This document shows positions 24,507 through 33,276 of a stretch of 64,000 nucleotides of DNA, in pieces. The stretch comes from Snodgrassella alvi (lineage in GTDB: Bacteria; Pseudomonadota; Gammaproteobacteria; Burkholderiales; Neisseriaceae). The translations under genes and the position numbers were made by a program. Within the stretch, counting starts at the first letter, position 1; each line of letters opens with the position of its first letter. The stretch covers positions 33,799 to 97,798 of the forward strand of contig NZ_MEIR01000060.1 in the NCBI RefSeq assembly GCF_002777825.1, written 5' to 3'. The notes beneath the pieces were generated by a model. That model did not search any database and was not told the DNA's origin. It worked only from the letters and a program-made list of their open reading frames with translations.

Positions 24507-25019
24507 TTACTCACTTGCCGAAGCAGCGGTACTGTCTATTTGTTTGTTATTGCCTTTGGCGTTACCTTCAGCAAAGCTGGTCATAAATTTACCAATCAAT
24601 TGTTCCAGTACCAAAGCAGAACTGGTAATGGTAATAGTGTCACCATCGGCCAGACTATCCAGATCTCCGCCCTGCTCCAGCCCAATGTACTGATCGCCAA
24701 GTAAACCAGAAGTCAGAATCTGCGCAGACGTATCGCTACTAAACTGGTACTGTTTATCAATTTTTAAAGTTACTTTAGCCCAATAAGTTTTGGGATCAAG
24801 CACAATTTTGTCTACCCGTCCTACTACTACTCCGGCAGCTTTGACCGGCGCCTGTGCTTTCAGCCCGCCAATATCGCTGAATGAAGCCGATAAAGTATAT
24901 GTAGGCTGAGAGGACCCAATGCCATTACCACCAGCTACGCGAAAAGCTAAAAATAGGATTGCCACTATGCCTATTAAAACGAATAGGCCAACCAGCATTT
25001 CCAGACTGTTTTTTTTCAT
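24507..25019 (-). CDS. mlaD: MlaD, MCE-domain substrate-binding subunit
   Basis: The 170-residue product has one N-terminal membrane helix (SLEMLVGLFVLIGIVAILFL) and one MCE domain (about residues 38-115, with FSDIGGLKAQAPVKAAGVVV). It forms a hexameric periplasmic ring on the MlaFE transporter that receives lipid from MlaC. Length is typical. It lies 24 bases after mlaE. Confidence 0.94.
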   Translation of the reverse strand: MKKNSLEMLVGLFVLIGIVAILFLAFRVAGGNGIGSSQPTYTLSASFSDIGGLKAQAPVKAAGVVVGRVDKIVLDPKTYWAKVTLKIDKQYQFSSDTSAQILTSGLLGDQYIGLEQGGDLDSLADGDTITITSSALVLEQLIGKFMTSFAEGNAKGNNKQIDSTAASASE

Positions 25020-25043
25020 ATCATTACCCTGTTAATCTGTATC

Positions 25044-25823
25044 TTATTTGGTAAACATCAGAGCCGTCAGCATAAAATCCACAGCCAGAATAGTCAGAGA
25101 GCTGGATACTACGGTACGTGTATTGGCACGCAAAATGCCTTCTGAAGTAGGCTTTGCATAAAAGCCCTGATAAACCGCAATCAGAGTCACTACCACGCCA
25201 AACACCAGTGATTTAATCAGGCCGTTTACGACATCATAATGAAAATCCAGATTATTCTGCATTTGTCCCCAGAACACACCGCTGTCCATACCAAAATATT
25301 TTACGCCAATCAGATAAGCACCATATACGCCAGCCACATTGAATATAGAGGCCAGTAAGGGCATGGAAAGCACACCAGCCCAGAAACGCGGCGCCACCAC
25401 CCGTGCCACTGGGTCAATAGCCATGACATTCATCGCTTCCAGTTGCTCAGTGGTTTTCATTAATCCAATCTCACTGGTCATTGCGCCGCCGGCACTGCTG
25501 GCAAACAGAATCGCCGCAAGTACAGGCCCCAGTTCCCGCAACATGGCTGCCGCCACCATATAGCCAAGGATATCGGCTGATTTGAATTTGGCCAGCTGTG
25601 TATAGGCCTGCAAGCCCAGCACCATACCGACAAACAGCCCGGATACAGCAATAATGATAATCGAGAGAACACCGGAAAAATACATTTGCCGAATCATCAG
25701 ACCCGGGCGACGTAAAACAGTCCCACTGCGCAATAGGGCAGCAAACAGGAATAATGTTGCACGCCCCAGATGCTGGACAAAACTCAGGGTTTTTGCACCC
25801 AGTTGCTCAATTGCTTTCATCAC
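25044..25823 (-). CDS. mlaE: MlaE, permease of the Mla ABC transporter
   Basis: The 259-residue inner-membrane permease has about five or six helices and the family motif region MLRELGPVLAAILFASSAGG, followed by ASMTSEIG-like MTSEIGLMKTTEQLEAM. It forms the transmembrane path for phospholipids with MlaF. It begins in an overlap with the end of mlaF. Adjacent ATG codons at 25823 and 25820 are both possible. Confidence 0.95.
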   Translation of the reverse strand: MMKAIEQLGAKTLSFVQHLGRATLFLFAALLRSGTVLRRPGLMIRQMYFSGVLSIIIIAVSGLFVGMVLGLQAYTQLAKFKSADILGYMVAAAMLRELGPVLAAILFASSAGGAMTSEIGLMKTTEQLEAMNVMAIDPVARVVAPRFWAGVLSMPLLASIFNVAGVYGAYLIGVKYFGMDSGVFWGQMQNNLDFHYDVVNGLIKSLVFGVVVTLIAVYQGFYAKPTSEGILRANTRTVVSSSLTILAVDFMLTALMFTK

Positions 25824-26620
25824 GCGATGTTTAAATCCTGTTGTAATGTGGTGGTTACCGGATAGCGGAATGCTACTGGCCCGTCAGCCTGCCCATGAAT
25901 AAACTGATTTATCCATGGTGAATCCAGTTCACGCATTTCTTGTGGAGAACCGGAAAAAATAATCTCTCCATGTGCCAGAAATACCACATGGCTGGCAATA
26001 TCCAGAGATTGCTGAATATCGTGTGTCACCATGACACTGGTGGTTTGCAAAGCTTTATTGATTTTACTTACTAGACTGGCTATCACACCAAGTGAAATCG
26101 GATCCAGTCCGGTAAATGGTTCATCATATAATAATAGTGCCGGATCCAGTGCAATGGTACGTGCCAGTGCCACTCGGCGTGACATGCCGCCGGAAAGTTC
26201 GGATGGCATTAAGCTTTCTACCCCGCGCAAACCAACTGCATTCAGCTTCATAATTACCAGATCATGAATCATGCTTTCTGGCAAATGAGTGTGCTCCCGC
26301 ATCGGAAAGGCCACATTATCGAAAACAGACAAATCCGTAAACAGGGCGCCAAACTGAAACAATACACCCATATTGCGGCGGTGGTGATACAGCTCTTCAC
26401 GACTAAATTTAGCAATATCGCAACCATTAATCAGCACTTGCCCCTGCTGTGCGGTAATCTGGCCGGTAATCAGGCGCAACAGTGTGGTTTTACCACTGCC
26501 GGAACTACCCATAATAGCGGTAAAGCTACCCTGTTCCAGTTTAAAATTAATGTTTTTCAGAATAGGGCGATCGCCATAAGCGAAGCTCACATCTTTCATT
26601 TCAATAAACGGCGTAGCCAT
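25820..26620 (-). CDS. mlaF: MlaF, ATP-binding subunit of the Mla ABC transporter
   Basis: The roughly 266-residue ABC ATPase has Walker A GSSGSGKTT, signature LSGGMSRRVALA and Walker B LLLYDEPFTGLD. It powers phospholipid movement by the Mla complex and is the first gene of its operon. I chose ATG 26620 (MATPFIEMKDVSF), preceded by GGGAAA. In-frame starts at 26635 and 26647 have no better ribosome-binding site. Confidence 0.94.
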   Translation of the reverse strand: MATPFIEMKDVSFAYGDRPILKNINFKLEQGSFTAIMGSSGSGKTTLLRLITGQITAQQGQVLINGCDIAKFSREELYHHRRNMGVLFQFGALFTDLSVFDNVAFPMREHTHLPESMIHDLVIMKLNAVGLRGVESLMPSELSGGMSRRVALARTIALDPALLLYDEPFTGLDPISLGVIASLVSKINKALQTTSVMVTHDIQQSLDIASHVVFLAHGEIIFSGSPQEMRELDSPWINQFIHGQADGPVAFRYPVTTTLQQDLNIA

Positions 26621-26696
26621 ATTAAGATTTCCCATGCCGTATAGCAATTTAGATTTTATGATGTCTGCCGGTATTTATCAAATACGGGTGAGCATA

Positions 26697-27692
26697 TTAA
26701 TTAACCTTCCAGTACTGGCTCATGCCAACTGCGGCATCAATTGCAGCAAACAGGCTGCTACTGGTAGCTTTGCCTGTACCAGCAATATCCAGTGCCGTGC
26801 CATGATCCACTGAAGTACGGATAAAAGGCAATCCCAGGGTAATATTCACACCTTCACCAAAACTTGCATATTTTAATACTGGTAAACCCTGATCATGATA
26901 CATCGCCAGAACAGCATCAGTTTGCTTGAGCATAAAAGGCTGAAACAGGGTATCTGCCGGAAATGGTCCGGTAATTTTCATGCCTTGCTGCTGTAGCTGA
27001 TGGATTACCGGCATAATAATGTTATTTTCCTCATGCCCCAGATGGCCGTTTTCACCAGCATGTGGATTAAGCCCGGCAACCAGAATGCGTGGCTGTAGCA
27101 AGCCAAATTTTTGTTGTAAATCATGATGCAGAATAGTTAATACTTCAGTTAATAGCTCTGCTGTCAGGGTATCTGCTACATTTCGTAGCGGTAAGTGAGT
27201 CGTAGCCAGTGCCACTTTCAAACCACCGCCAGCAAGCATCATTACTACCCGTGACGTTGCACTTTTGGCGGCCAGATATTCTGTGTGACCACTAAAAGGG
27301 ATACCACTGTCATTGATGATTCCTTTATGCACCGGAGCAGTCACCATGGCAGCAAATTCACCCTGCTGAATACCAATATATGCTCTGTCCAGCAATTGCA
27401 AAACATAAGCAGCATTGTGCACATTTAATATTCCGGCTTGTGCTGCTACCTGAACTGGAATGTGACACACTTCTAGTGTCCCGGGTACAGATTTTCCTTC
27501 AGGCTGATAAGGCTGGATAGTCACATTTTTACCTAGTAGTGCCGCCCGCTTCTGTAATAGCAGTATATCCGCCAATACTACTATGCGTACCGGTAATGCA
27601 CAGGCAGCCAGTTCCAGACAAATGTCTGGGCCGATGCCTGCTGGTTCACCACTGGTAACAGCAATAACTGGCTGGTTATTCATGTGATACAT
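26697..27692 (-). CDS. pdxA: 4-hydroxythreonine-4-phosphate dehydrogenase PdxA
   Basis: The 331-residue product matches PdxA throughout: VTSGEPAGIGPDI at the N-terminus, PVHKGIINDSGIPFSGHTEY with metal-binding His, NPHAGENGHLG, and MYHDQGLPVLKYASFGEGVN. It oxidises 4-phosphohydroxy-L-threonine in the DXP-dependent pathway to pyridoxal phosphate. Gene order lptD-surA-pdxA is as in E. coli. ATG 27683 is an equally good start; neither has a clear ribosome-binding site. Confidence 0.96.
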   Translation of the reverse strand: MYHMNNQPVIAVTSGEPAGIGPDICLELAACALPVRIVVLADILLLQKRAALLGKNVTIQPYQPEGKSVPGTLEVCHIPVQVAAQAGILNVHNAAYVLQLLDRAYIGIQQGEFAAMVTAPVHKGIINDSGIPFSGHTEYLAAKSATSRVVMMLAGGGLKVALATTHLPLRNVADTLTAELLTEVLTILHHDLQQKFGLLQPRILVAGLNPHAGENGHLGHEENNIIMPVIHQLQQQGMKITGPFPADTLFQPFMLKQTDAVLAMYHDQGLPVLKYASFGEGVNITLGLPFIRTSVDHGTALDIAGTGKATSSSLFAAIDAAVGMSQYWKVN

Positions 27693-27811
27693 ATCAGTAT
27701 TCTGTCTGCATTAGCTACTGGGATGCCAATAAAACATCGTTTACAGCCAGAATGCAAAGAACACTTGCTAATCTGGCTGCCAGATGTGTGGATTAGCCTG
27801 CTTTAGAAGCA

Positions 27812-28771
27812 TCAGTCCAGAGGACGTATATTGATATAGGCCTGATCATGCAGCTGTTTGAGGAAATTCTGTAATAAAATCTCGCGTTTTTCCTGTACCA
27901 GCACTGCACGCATGCCATTACGCTGGCGCTCCTGTGGGCTGTCATTACTTCTCACGTCTACCAGACGAATCACATGCCAGCCAAACTGGGTACGCACTGG
28001 CATGGATATCTGTCCAGGCTGCAATGATTTCACGGCAGCTTCAAATGGCGGTACAGTTTCTCCATCAATAATCCAGCCCAGATCACCACCATTCTGCGCA
28101 CTGCCATCCTGAGAATATTGCCGTGCCAACTGCTCAAATGATGCACCGGAACGCGCCTGCTGCGCAATCTGCTCAATCAGTTTACGCGTAATATCGTTAT
28201 CATTTTTCAGCAGAATATGTTGTACATGATAGGAATAGGCAGTCACTGGCGGCGGTAATTGCCGACCTTCCTGCTGTGCCCGTGCAATCGCGTCATCAAT
28301 TTCCGCATCACTTACCTGACTTTTACCCATTACTTCGCTCTGTTCAATTTTCTGTGCCAGCAGGTTTTCAGTCATGGTACGACGTAACTGATTTTCGTTT
28401 ATACCTTCTTTAGCAATGCGCTGAATCAGTTCTTTAACACTCATATTCCGTTGTACTGCAAACTGCTCAATTGCTTCGTTTATATCCGCGTTACTCAAGC
28501 GGATATTGGCACGTTTAGCTGCCTGCACCAATAAATCTTTACGTATCAGCTGTGCCAGTGCCTGCTGTTGCAAATCTGCAGTGCTGATATTCTGACCATT
28601 TGGCAATTGTGAACGCATCTGAGCAGTAACCAGATCCAGCTCTTGCCGTGTAATTACATCATCATTGACAATAGCGACAATGTTATCGACTGGTTTGATA
28701 TCCAGTGCCAGTGCTGCAGGTAAGGAAACAGCCAGCATAGTTGCTGTCAGCCAAGTATGTATGCGTTTCAT
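27812..28771 (-). CDS. surA: SurA-like periplasmic peptidyl-prolyl isomerase/chaperone
   Basis: The 319-residue product has a signal peptide (cleavage near ALA-LDIK), an N-terminal chaperone module (DDVITRQELDLVTAQM) and one parvulin domain (about residues 175-285, VQHILLKNDNDI, DGSAQNGGDLGWI). E. coli SurA is 428 residues with two parvulin domains, so this is a single-domain form. It chaperones outer-membrane proteins toward the Bam complex; LptD, encoded just upstream, is a classical client. Its ATG shares a base with the lptD stop (TAATG). Confidence 0.92.
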   Translation of the reverse strand: MKRIHTWLTATMLAVSLPAALALDIKPVDNIVAIVNDDVITRQELDLVTAQMRSQLPNGQNISTADLQQQALAQLIRKDLLVQAAKRANIRLSNADINEAIEQFAVQRNMSVKELIQRIAKEGINENQLRRTMTENLLAQKIEQSEVMGKSQVSDAEIDDAIARAQQEGRQLPPPVTAYSYHVQHILLKNDNDITRKLIEQIAQQARSGASFEQLARQYSQDGSAQNGGDLGWIIDGETVPPFEAAVKSLQPGQISMPVRTQFGWHVIRLVDVRSNDSPQERQRNGMRAVLVQEKREILLQNFLKQLHDQAYINIRPLD

Positions 28772-31104
28772 TAATGTTTTACCTCATATGTATTACTGTA
28801 ACCGGGGATTTGCGAACTAAGCTGATTGAGTGGCCCATTACCTACTCCAGTCAAATCACGCAGCTGTAATTGAAATAATACGGCGGTTTTGCGTTTTTGG
28901 TAGTCATCTGTATAACGCGTACCTACCAGACCAGCACTCCAGCAATGACATGGACTCTGGTATTCAAAACCTACTGTCTGATTCAGGGTAGTGCTGTGAG
29001 TAATATCGTAGTTTTGTCTGGCAACCAGATAGTAGTTGCGGGTTAATGGCCACTGTACGCCGACATCGATTGCCCGCATTTTGCCATAAACATCATCATA
29101 TAAATTTTCGTCACGCCCATATTTATAGCGTACGCTTACGGTTTTACCCGGTTTGGGCGTATAGCGGATGCCAAAATTATAACTTTCAGATGTTTTCAAA
29201 TCCTGATTGTAATGCCATTTGGATTCAGCCGTAATATGATTACTCAGGGCAGCACGGCCGAAAGCAACTATATCTGAACGTTTGCGTTCTTTATTTTTTG
29301 GGGTGTTGTCATTCAGTTTAACATTATCATCACTGAAATAAAAACGCTGACCAATACCGGCAGCAAAACGCTCTATACCACTGGTGCTGTCGTATACGCG
29401 TGATTGTAGTGCTGTGGTCAGAAAATTGGCCGCATTGATTCTGTCCTGACCGGAATAGCGGTTTTCACGGAATAGCTGGTCGTAAGTAAAGCTGTTTTCA
29501 GCAGTATCAAACAGCGGCATATCATCCTGATTCCGTTTCGGAATGTAGGTATAAAACAGGCGTGGTTCCAGCGTCTGGATAAAGCCTTTATGCAAACGGC
29601 GGGTTTTCCACAAGCGCTCAAACGTCACACCTGAGTCTACACTGAGTATTGGCACAGCCCGATCCATACTGCGGCTATCCTGATTATTCTGCCTGCTCAT
29701 ATCATAATGAGTGGCATGAAAACTCAGTTTGGGCCGAACATAACCCCAGCTGTTGGCATAGTCAGCCGTAAAGGCTGGCAATAACAACAGACGAGTGCCG
29801 TTGGGGTATTTATACAGCCAATCTTTATGCCCAGTTTGTCGACCTTCAAAATGGGTTGCCTCTGCATACACATTAACCGTGTAGTGATTGCCAAAATAAC
29901 GATTCCAGGTAGCAGACAGATGAGGCAAACGTGAATAGGGCTGATCTTTATAACCACTGGTGGAAGCCAGAGTTTGGTATTTCTGTACCATTAAATTGCC
30001 ATCAAAAGTACCACCCCATAAATCCTGATGGTAATTCAGCCATGCCTGCCTGTTCAGATTAACACTACCACTGTCACCATGCCAGAAATCACGGCGGTAA
30101 TCATCATCTGAAACCTGATGGTAATCAATGCCCCCTGTTAACCCCTTTGCCAGTTGCTGGGTATGCGTAAAATCGATTTCTGCACGATTTTTATGACTGC
30201 TTTTCTGGTCACTCGGTACCCAGTCGGCACTAAGCTGCCCCTGATATTTGGGTTGCAGATAGCGAAAATCACCACCCAACTGTATACCACGGCTACTGAT
30301 AAAATGCGGACGAATAGTCGCATCATAGTTGGGCGCCAAATTCAGGTAATAGGGGGTCATTAGTTCAAAGCCATCAGAACCGCCCTTGATAGTAGGTGCC
30401 AGAAAACCGCTTTTACGGCTACCGTTTAACGGGAAATCAATCCATGGTGTGTAAAACAGTGGTACCCCACCAAACACCAGCGTTGCATTACGCGCCACAC
30501 CAACATTTTTATCGTAATCCAGATCAATACTGCCGGAGCGGATATACCAGCTGTCGTCACCCGGATTACAGGTATTGAATTTGGCACTTTGCAGACGGTA
30601 GCGATTTTTGCCGCCCATCTGTATTTCATCACCAACACCTTGTAAACGCCGATTGTCTTTTTCCATCTCAAAGCGGCCAGCATCACCTATACCCGTACTT
30701 TTAGCCATGTCATAGGTTACATGCTCACCGGTAACACGCCCCTGACCATTATCCAGCGTAAAGTGATCGCCGGCTTTAATAATTTGGGTTTGCTGATCAT
30801 AATCAGCCCAGTCTGAATTCAGAGTAACATCATTACGCTCGATAATGACATTGCCTTTGGCATGTACCTGAACCTGTGACTGCCCGTTGACATCATCAGC
30901 CACTACCCGTGTGACATCGGTACCGGGGTTGGCTTCGCCACTGCTCTGCACTGGTTTGACAAAATTTTTCGGCCGCTGTGGTGCTGTACAGACATTGCCC
31001 TCACCCATAGACAAGGGAGAGGCAGCAAAAGCAAGCCCGGGTAAGGCACAAAAAACCGTTGTTAGTGCCAGAACCAATGGTTTGGGAGAGAATAAATAAG
31101 ACAA
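28771..31104 (-). CDS. lptD: LPS-assembly outer membrane protein LptD
   Basis: The 777-residue product has a signal peptide (cleavage near AFAASPL), an LptA-like beta-jellyroll domain (about residues 60-200, AKGNVIIERNDVTLNSDWAD) and a C-terminal 26-strand barrel with SGFLAPTIKGGSDGFELMTP. It inserts lipopolysaccharide into the outer leaflet together with LptE. Four cysteines suited to the interdomain disulfides are present: one in EGNVCTAPQ, one in FNTCNPGDD, and a C-terminal pair spaced CHC rather than the adjacent CC of E. coli. It is divergent from amgK across 59 bases. Confidence 0.95.
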   Translation of the reverse strand: MSYLFSPKPLVLALTTVFCALPGLAFAASPLSMGEGNVCTAPQRPKNFVKPVQSSGEANPGTDVTRVVADDVNGQSQVQVHAKGNVIIERNDVTLNSDWADYDQQTQIIKAGDHFTLDNGQGRVTGEHVTYDMAKSTGIGDAGRFEMEKDNRRLQGVGDEIQMGGKNRYRLQSAKFNTCNPGDDSWYIRSGSIDLDYDKNVGVARNATLVFGGVPLFYTPWIDFPLNGSRKSGFLAPTIKGGSDGFELMTPYYLNLAPNYDATIRPHFISSRGIQLGGDFRYLQPKYQGQLSADWVPSDQKSSHKNRAEIDFTHTQQLAKGLTGGIDYHQVSDDDYRRDFWHGDSGSVNLNRQAWLNYHQDLWGGTFDGNLMVQKYQTLASTSGYKDQPYSRLPHLSATWNRYFGNHYTVNVYAEATHFEGRQTGHKDWLYKYPNGTRLLLLPAFTADYANSWGYVRPKLSFHATHYDMSRQNNQDSRSMDRAVPILSVDSGVTFERLWKTRRLHKGFIQTLEPRLFYTYIPKRNQDDMPLFDTAENSFTYDQLFRENRYSGQDRINAANFLTTALQSRVYDSTSGIERFAAGIGQRFYFSDDNVKLNDNTPKNKERKRSDIVAFGRAALSNHITAESKWHYNQDLKTSESYNFGIRYTPKPGKTVSVRYKYGRDENLYDDVYGKMRAIDVGVQWPLTRNYYLVARQNYDITHSTTLNQTVGFEYQSPCHCWSAGLVGTRYTDDYQKRKTAVLFQLQLRDLTGVGNGPLNQLSSQIPGYSNTYEVKH

Positions 31105-31163
31105 AGTATCACCTTAACGGCTTTGCCAGTTAAAATAGTGTTTATTTTAACCTGAAAAATGTC

Positions 31164-32168
31164 ATGCAACGAGAATCTGCATTAAAAAAATGGTTTCATA
31201 CCTGTTATCCACAACAGGATTTTGCTCTAAGCTTCGCTGCCGCCGATGCTGATTTCCGGCGCTATTTTCGTGCTACGTTTAACGATGGCCACACAGTAAT
31301 CTGCATGGATGCGCCTCCTGATAAAATGAGTATTCAGCCTTATATGAAAGTTCAGAAGCTTTTTCAGGCCATCAACGTACCGGAAATTTATCATGCAGAT
31401 GAGCAACTGGGATTTATGGCTCTGGAAGACTTTGGTAATACACCCTATCTGGCTGCACTGGAGCAGGATAAACGTACTGAAGTACACAAAATATTATTGC
31501 TGGAAGCAATTGATGAACTCATCAAACTGCAAACAGCCAGTCTTCCTGATCAGCTTCCGGTATATGATGAAGCTATATTAAAGCGTGAAATGCAACTCTT
31601 TCCTGAATGGTATGTTCAGAAAGAGCTTGGTTTGTCTTTAACTGAAAAGCAGCAACAACTGTGGCAGCAAAGCGTTACCGCTATTCTACCCGTTATTCTG
31701 GCACAGCCACAGGTTTATGTTCATCGCGATTACATTGTGCGCAACATTATGCTCACCCGTGACCGTCCCGGTATTCTGGATTTTCAGGATGCATTATATG
31801 GCCCGATCACTTATGATCTGGTATCGTTATTACGCGACGCCTTTATCGAATGGGACGAAGAATTCGTCCTTGATATAGTTATCCGCTACTGGGAAAAAGC
31901 ACGGGCTGCCGGACTGCCGGTACATACTGATTTTGACCAGTTTTACCGTGACTTTGAATGGATGGGTGTTCAGCGTCATCTGAAAGTAGCCGGTATCTTT
32001 GCCCGCTTGTATTATCGCGATGGTAAAGACAAATATCGTGGTGAAATTCATCGTTTCCTGAAATACTTGCGTCAGACCAGCCGTCGTTATCATGAATTGC
32101 GTCCATTACTGCAATTAATCATTGAATTGGTTGGTGCAGAAGAAGTTCAAATAGGTTACACTTTTTGA
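31164..32168 (+). CDS. amgK: N-acetylmuramate/N-acetylglucosamine kinase AmgK
   Basis: The 334-residue product is an aminoglycoside-phosphotransferase-fold kinase with the catalytic loop VHRDYIVRNIML (HxDxxxxN) and the metal-binding LDFQDALYGPITYDLV. AmgK phosphorylates the anomeric position of MurNAc in the recycling route that bypasses de novo synthesis and confers some fosfomycin tolerance. Divergence from lptD-surA is the same as in Pseudomonas, where amgK is followed by the nucleotidyltransferase gene murU. No murU follows here. Confidence 0.9.
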   Translation: MQRESALKKWFHTCYPQQDFALSFAAADADFRRYFRATFNDGHTVICMDAPPDKMSIQPYMKVQKLFQAINVPEIYHADEQLGFMALEDFGNTPYLAALEQDKRTEVHKILLLEAIDELIKLQTASLPDQLPVYDEAILKREMQLFPEWYVQKELGLSLTEKQQQLWQQSVTAILPVILAQPQVYVHRDYIVRNIMLTRDRPGILDFQDALYGPITYDLVSLLRDAFIEWDEEFVLDIVIRYWEKARAAGLPVHTDFDQFYRDFEWMGVQRHLKVAGIFARLYYRDGKDKYRGEIHRFLKYLRQTSRRYHELRPLLQLIIELVGAEEVQIGYTF

Positions 32169-32203
32169 ATGATATAATCATGTCTGATATATCAGAAATC
32201 ATT

Positions 32204-32230
32204 AAGGCTGCTTTATCTGTAAGCGGCCTT
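32204..32230 (+). terminator. Probable terminator of amgK
   Basis: AAGGCTGCTT pairs with AAGCGGCCTT (one G-T pair) around a 7-base loop. The trailing sequence ATCATTT is only moderately T-rich, so efficiency is uncertain. It lies 35 bases past the amgK stop, between convergent genes. Confidence 0.55.
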
Positions 32231-32235
32231 ATCAT

Positions 32236-32934
32236 TTAATCAACAGAGATTTGAAATAACTGTTTTAACTTCTGCCAGAATCCCATTGTTTTATAATAAT
32301 TTAACTTATTATTCAAACTCCATTCTCTTTGTTTCATTTGTTCCAGCAAGCTTTGCAGGTTAGACATTTCAGCTTTCATTTTTTCATATTTTAAATTTAA
32401 ATGATTAAACTGCCCTTCTAATTTCAGCTTTTCTTCTTTATATAATTCTTGTCTACTCTCCAGTGCAAGTAATGCCTGTACAAATGAATTTTCTAAACTG
32501 GCTACTTTATCTTTATAAAATTTATTTGATACTGGATCAGAACGAATTTTTCCAAAAACTTTTTTAGCAAATATTTTTTTCAGCACATAATAATATGCTT
32601 CAACATCTGCCACGCAGAATTCTGTTTCAAGCTTTAATTTTTTGGAAATACTTACTTCAATGATAGGAATATGATTTTTTTCAAATGAATTTATTTTTTT
32701 AGAATAACAATTATTTGTAAAAACAACTTCTATTGCTAAACATCCATTCCATTTATCATATAATTCACAATCAGCAGAAAAATAACCAACAAGATCAGGA
32801 TAGTACTTTTCTTCATCCTTATCAAAATGTTTAAACCGCAGACATGGCTCAACTAAAAATTTTGAGAAAGTAAAATGATAGTTATCATTATCAATATTGA
32901 AATTGATTTGAGACATTTCCATTAATATCAGCAT
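32236..32934 (-). CDS. Unrecognised protein with CoiA-like core and C-terminal coiled coil
   Basis: The 232-residue product is AT-rich in codon use, unlike its neighbours. Residues 45-95 read YYPDLVGYF, LAIEVVFTN and HIPIIEVSIS. This spacing of PD, an E in a hydrophobic strand and a following IPIIEV strand resembles the PD-(D/E)xK-type core of competence protein CoiA, though Val replaces the usual Gln or Lys after IE. Residues about 140-215 form a coiled coil (ESRQELYKEEKLKLEGQ, LQSLLEQMKQREWSL). I do not know the function; nuclease ancestry is tentative. Starts at 32922 and 32916 are possible. Confidence 0.55.
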   Translation of the reverse strand: MLILMEMSQINFNIDNDNYHFTFSKFLVEPCLRFKHFDKDEEKYYPDLVGYFSADCELYDKWNGCLAIEVVFTNNCYSKKINSFEKNHIPIIEVSISKKLKLETEFCVADVEAYYYVLKKIFAKKVFGKIRSDPVSNKFYKDKVASLENSFVQALLALESRQELYKEEKLKLEGQFNHLNLKYEKMKAEMSNLQSLLEQMKQREWSLNNKLNYYKTMGFWQKLKQLFQISVD

Positions 32935-33025
32935 AGCTGTAGAATGATAAATTGATTCTTTAGTCTCTTCATCAATTTGTTAGATTTATACCTAAAAAAC
33001 CGTGTTCAGATACAGTTAACTCCAG

Positions 33026-33202
33026 TCAATTGATTTCATCAAATTCAGTAGAATAAAACTTAAGTTCTTTATATTCCTCTGGATTTCGTTCTTTTAATCT
33101 GAGAATATCCCAGATATAAAAGATTTTCAGCTGCTCTGATTGCTTTTCATAGATAAATTAATGATTTTTATCTTTAGCGTATGCCCATACTTTTCTAGCC
33201 AT
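33026..33202 (-). pseudogene. Short gene remnant with an internal stop
   Basis: The frame reads MARKVWAYAKDKNH, then TAA at 33158-33160, then FIYEKQSEQLKIFYIWDILR and a KERNPEEYKEL-type continuation, ending at TGA 33026. The frame is also open upstream of the ATG to about 33250 (LFIWQYILRGEQLQ). Composition looks protein-like, but I do not recognise a family. It shares low GC and orientation with the 232-residue gene next to it, so both may derive from one acquired segment. The rest of the 340-base gap (32935-33276) holds nothing else. Confidence 0.4.
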
Positions 33203-33276
33203 CTGTAATTGTTCCCCACGCAAAATATATTGCCAGATAAATAATTCTGATATTCAAAAAAGTATTTTTTCTTAAT

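Noticed and set aside
27747..27781. AGCCAGA/TCTGGCT repeat between pdxA and surA
   Set aside because: Seven-base arms separated by about 20 bases without a T-run; too weak to call a terminator.
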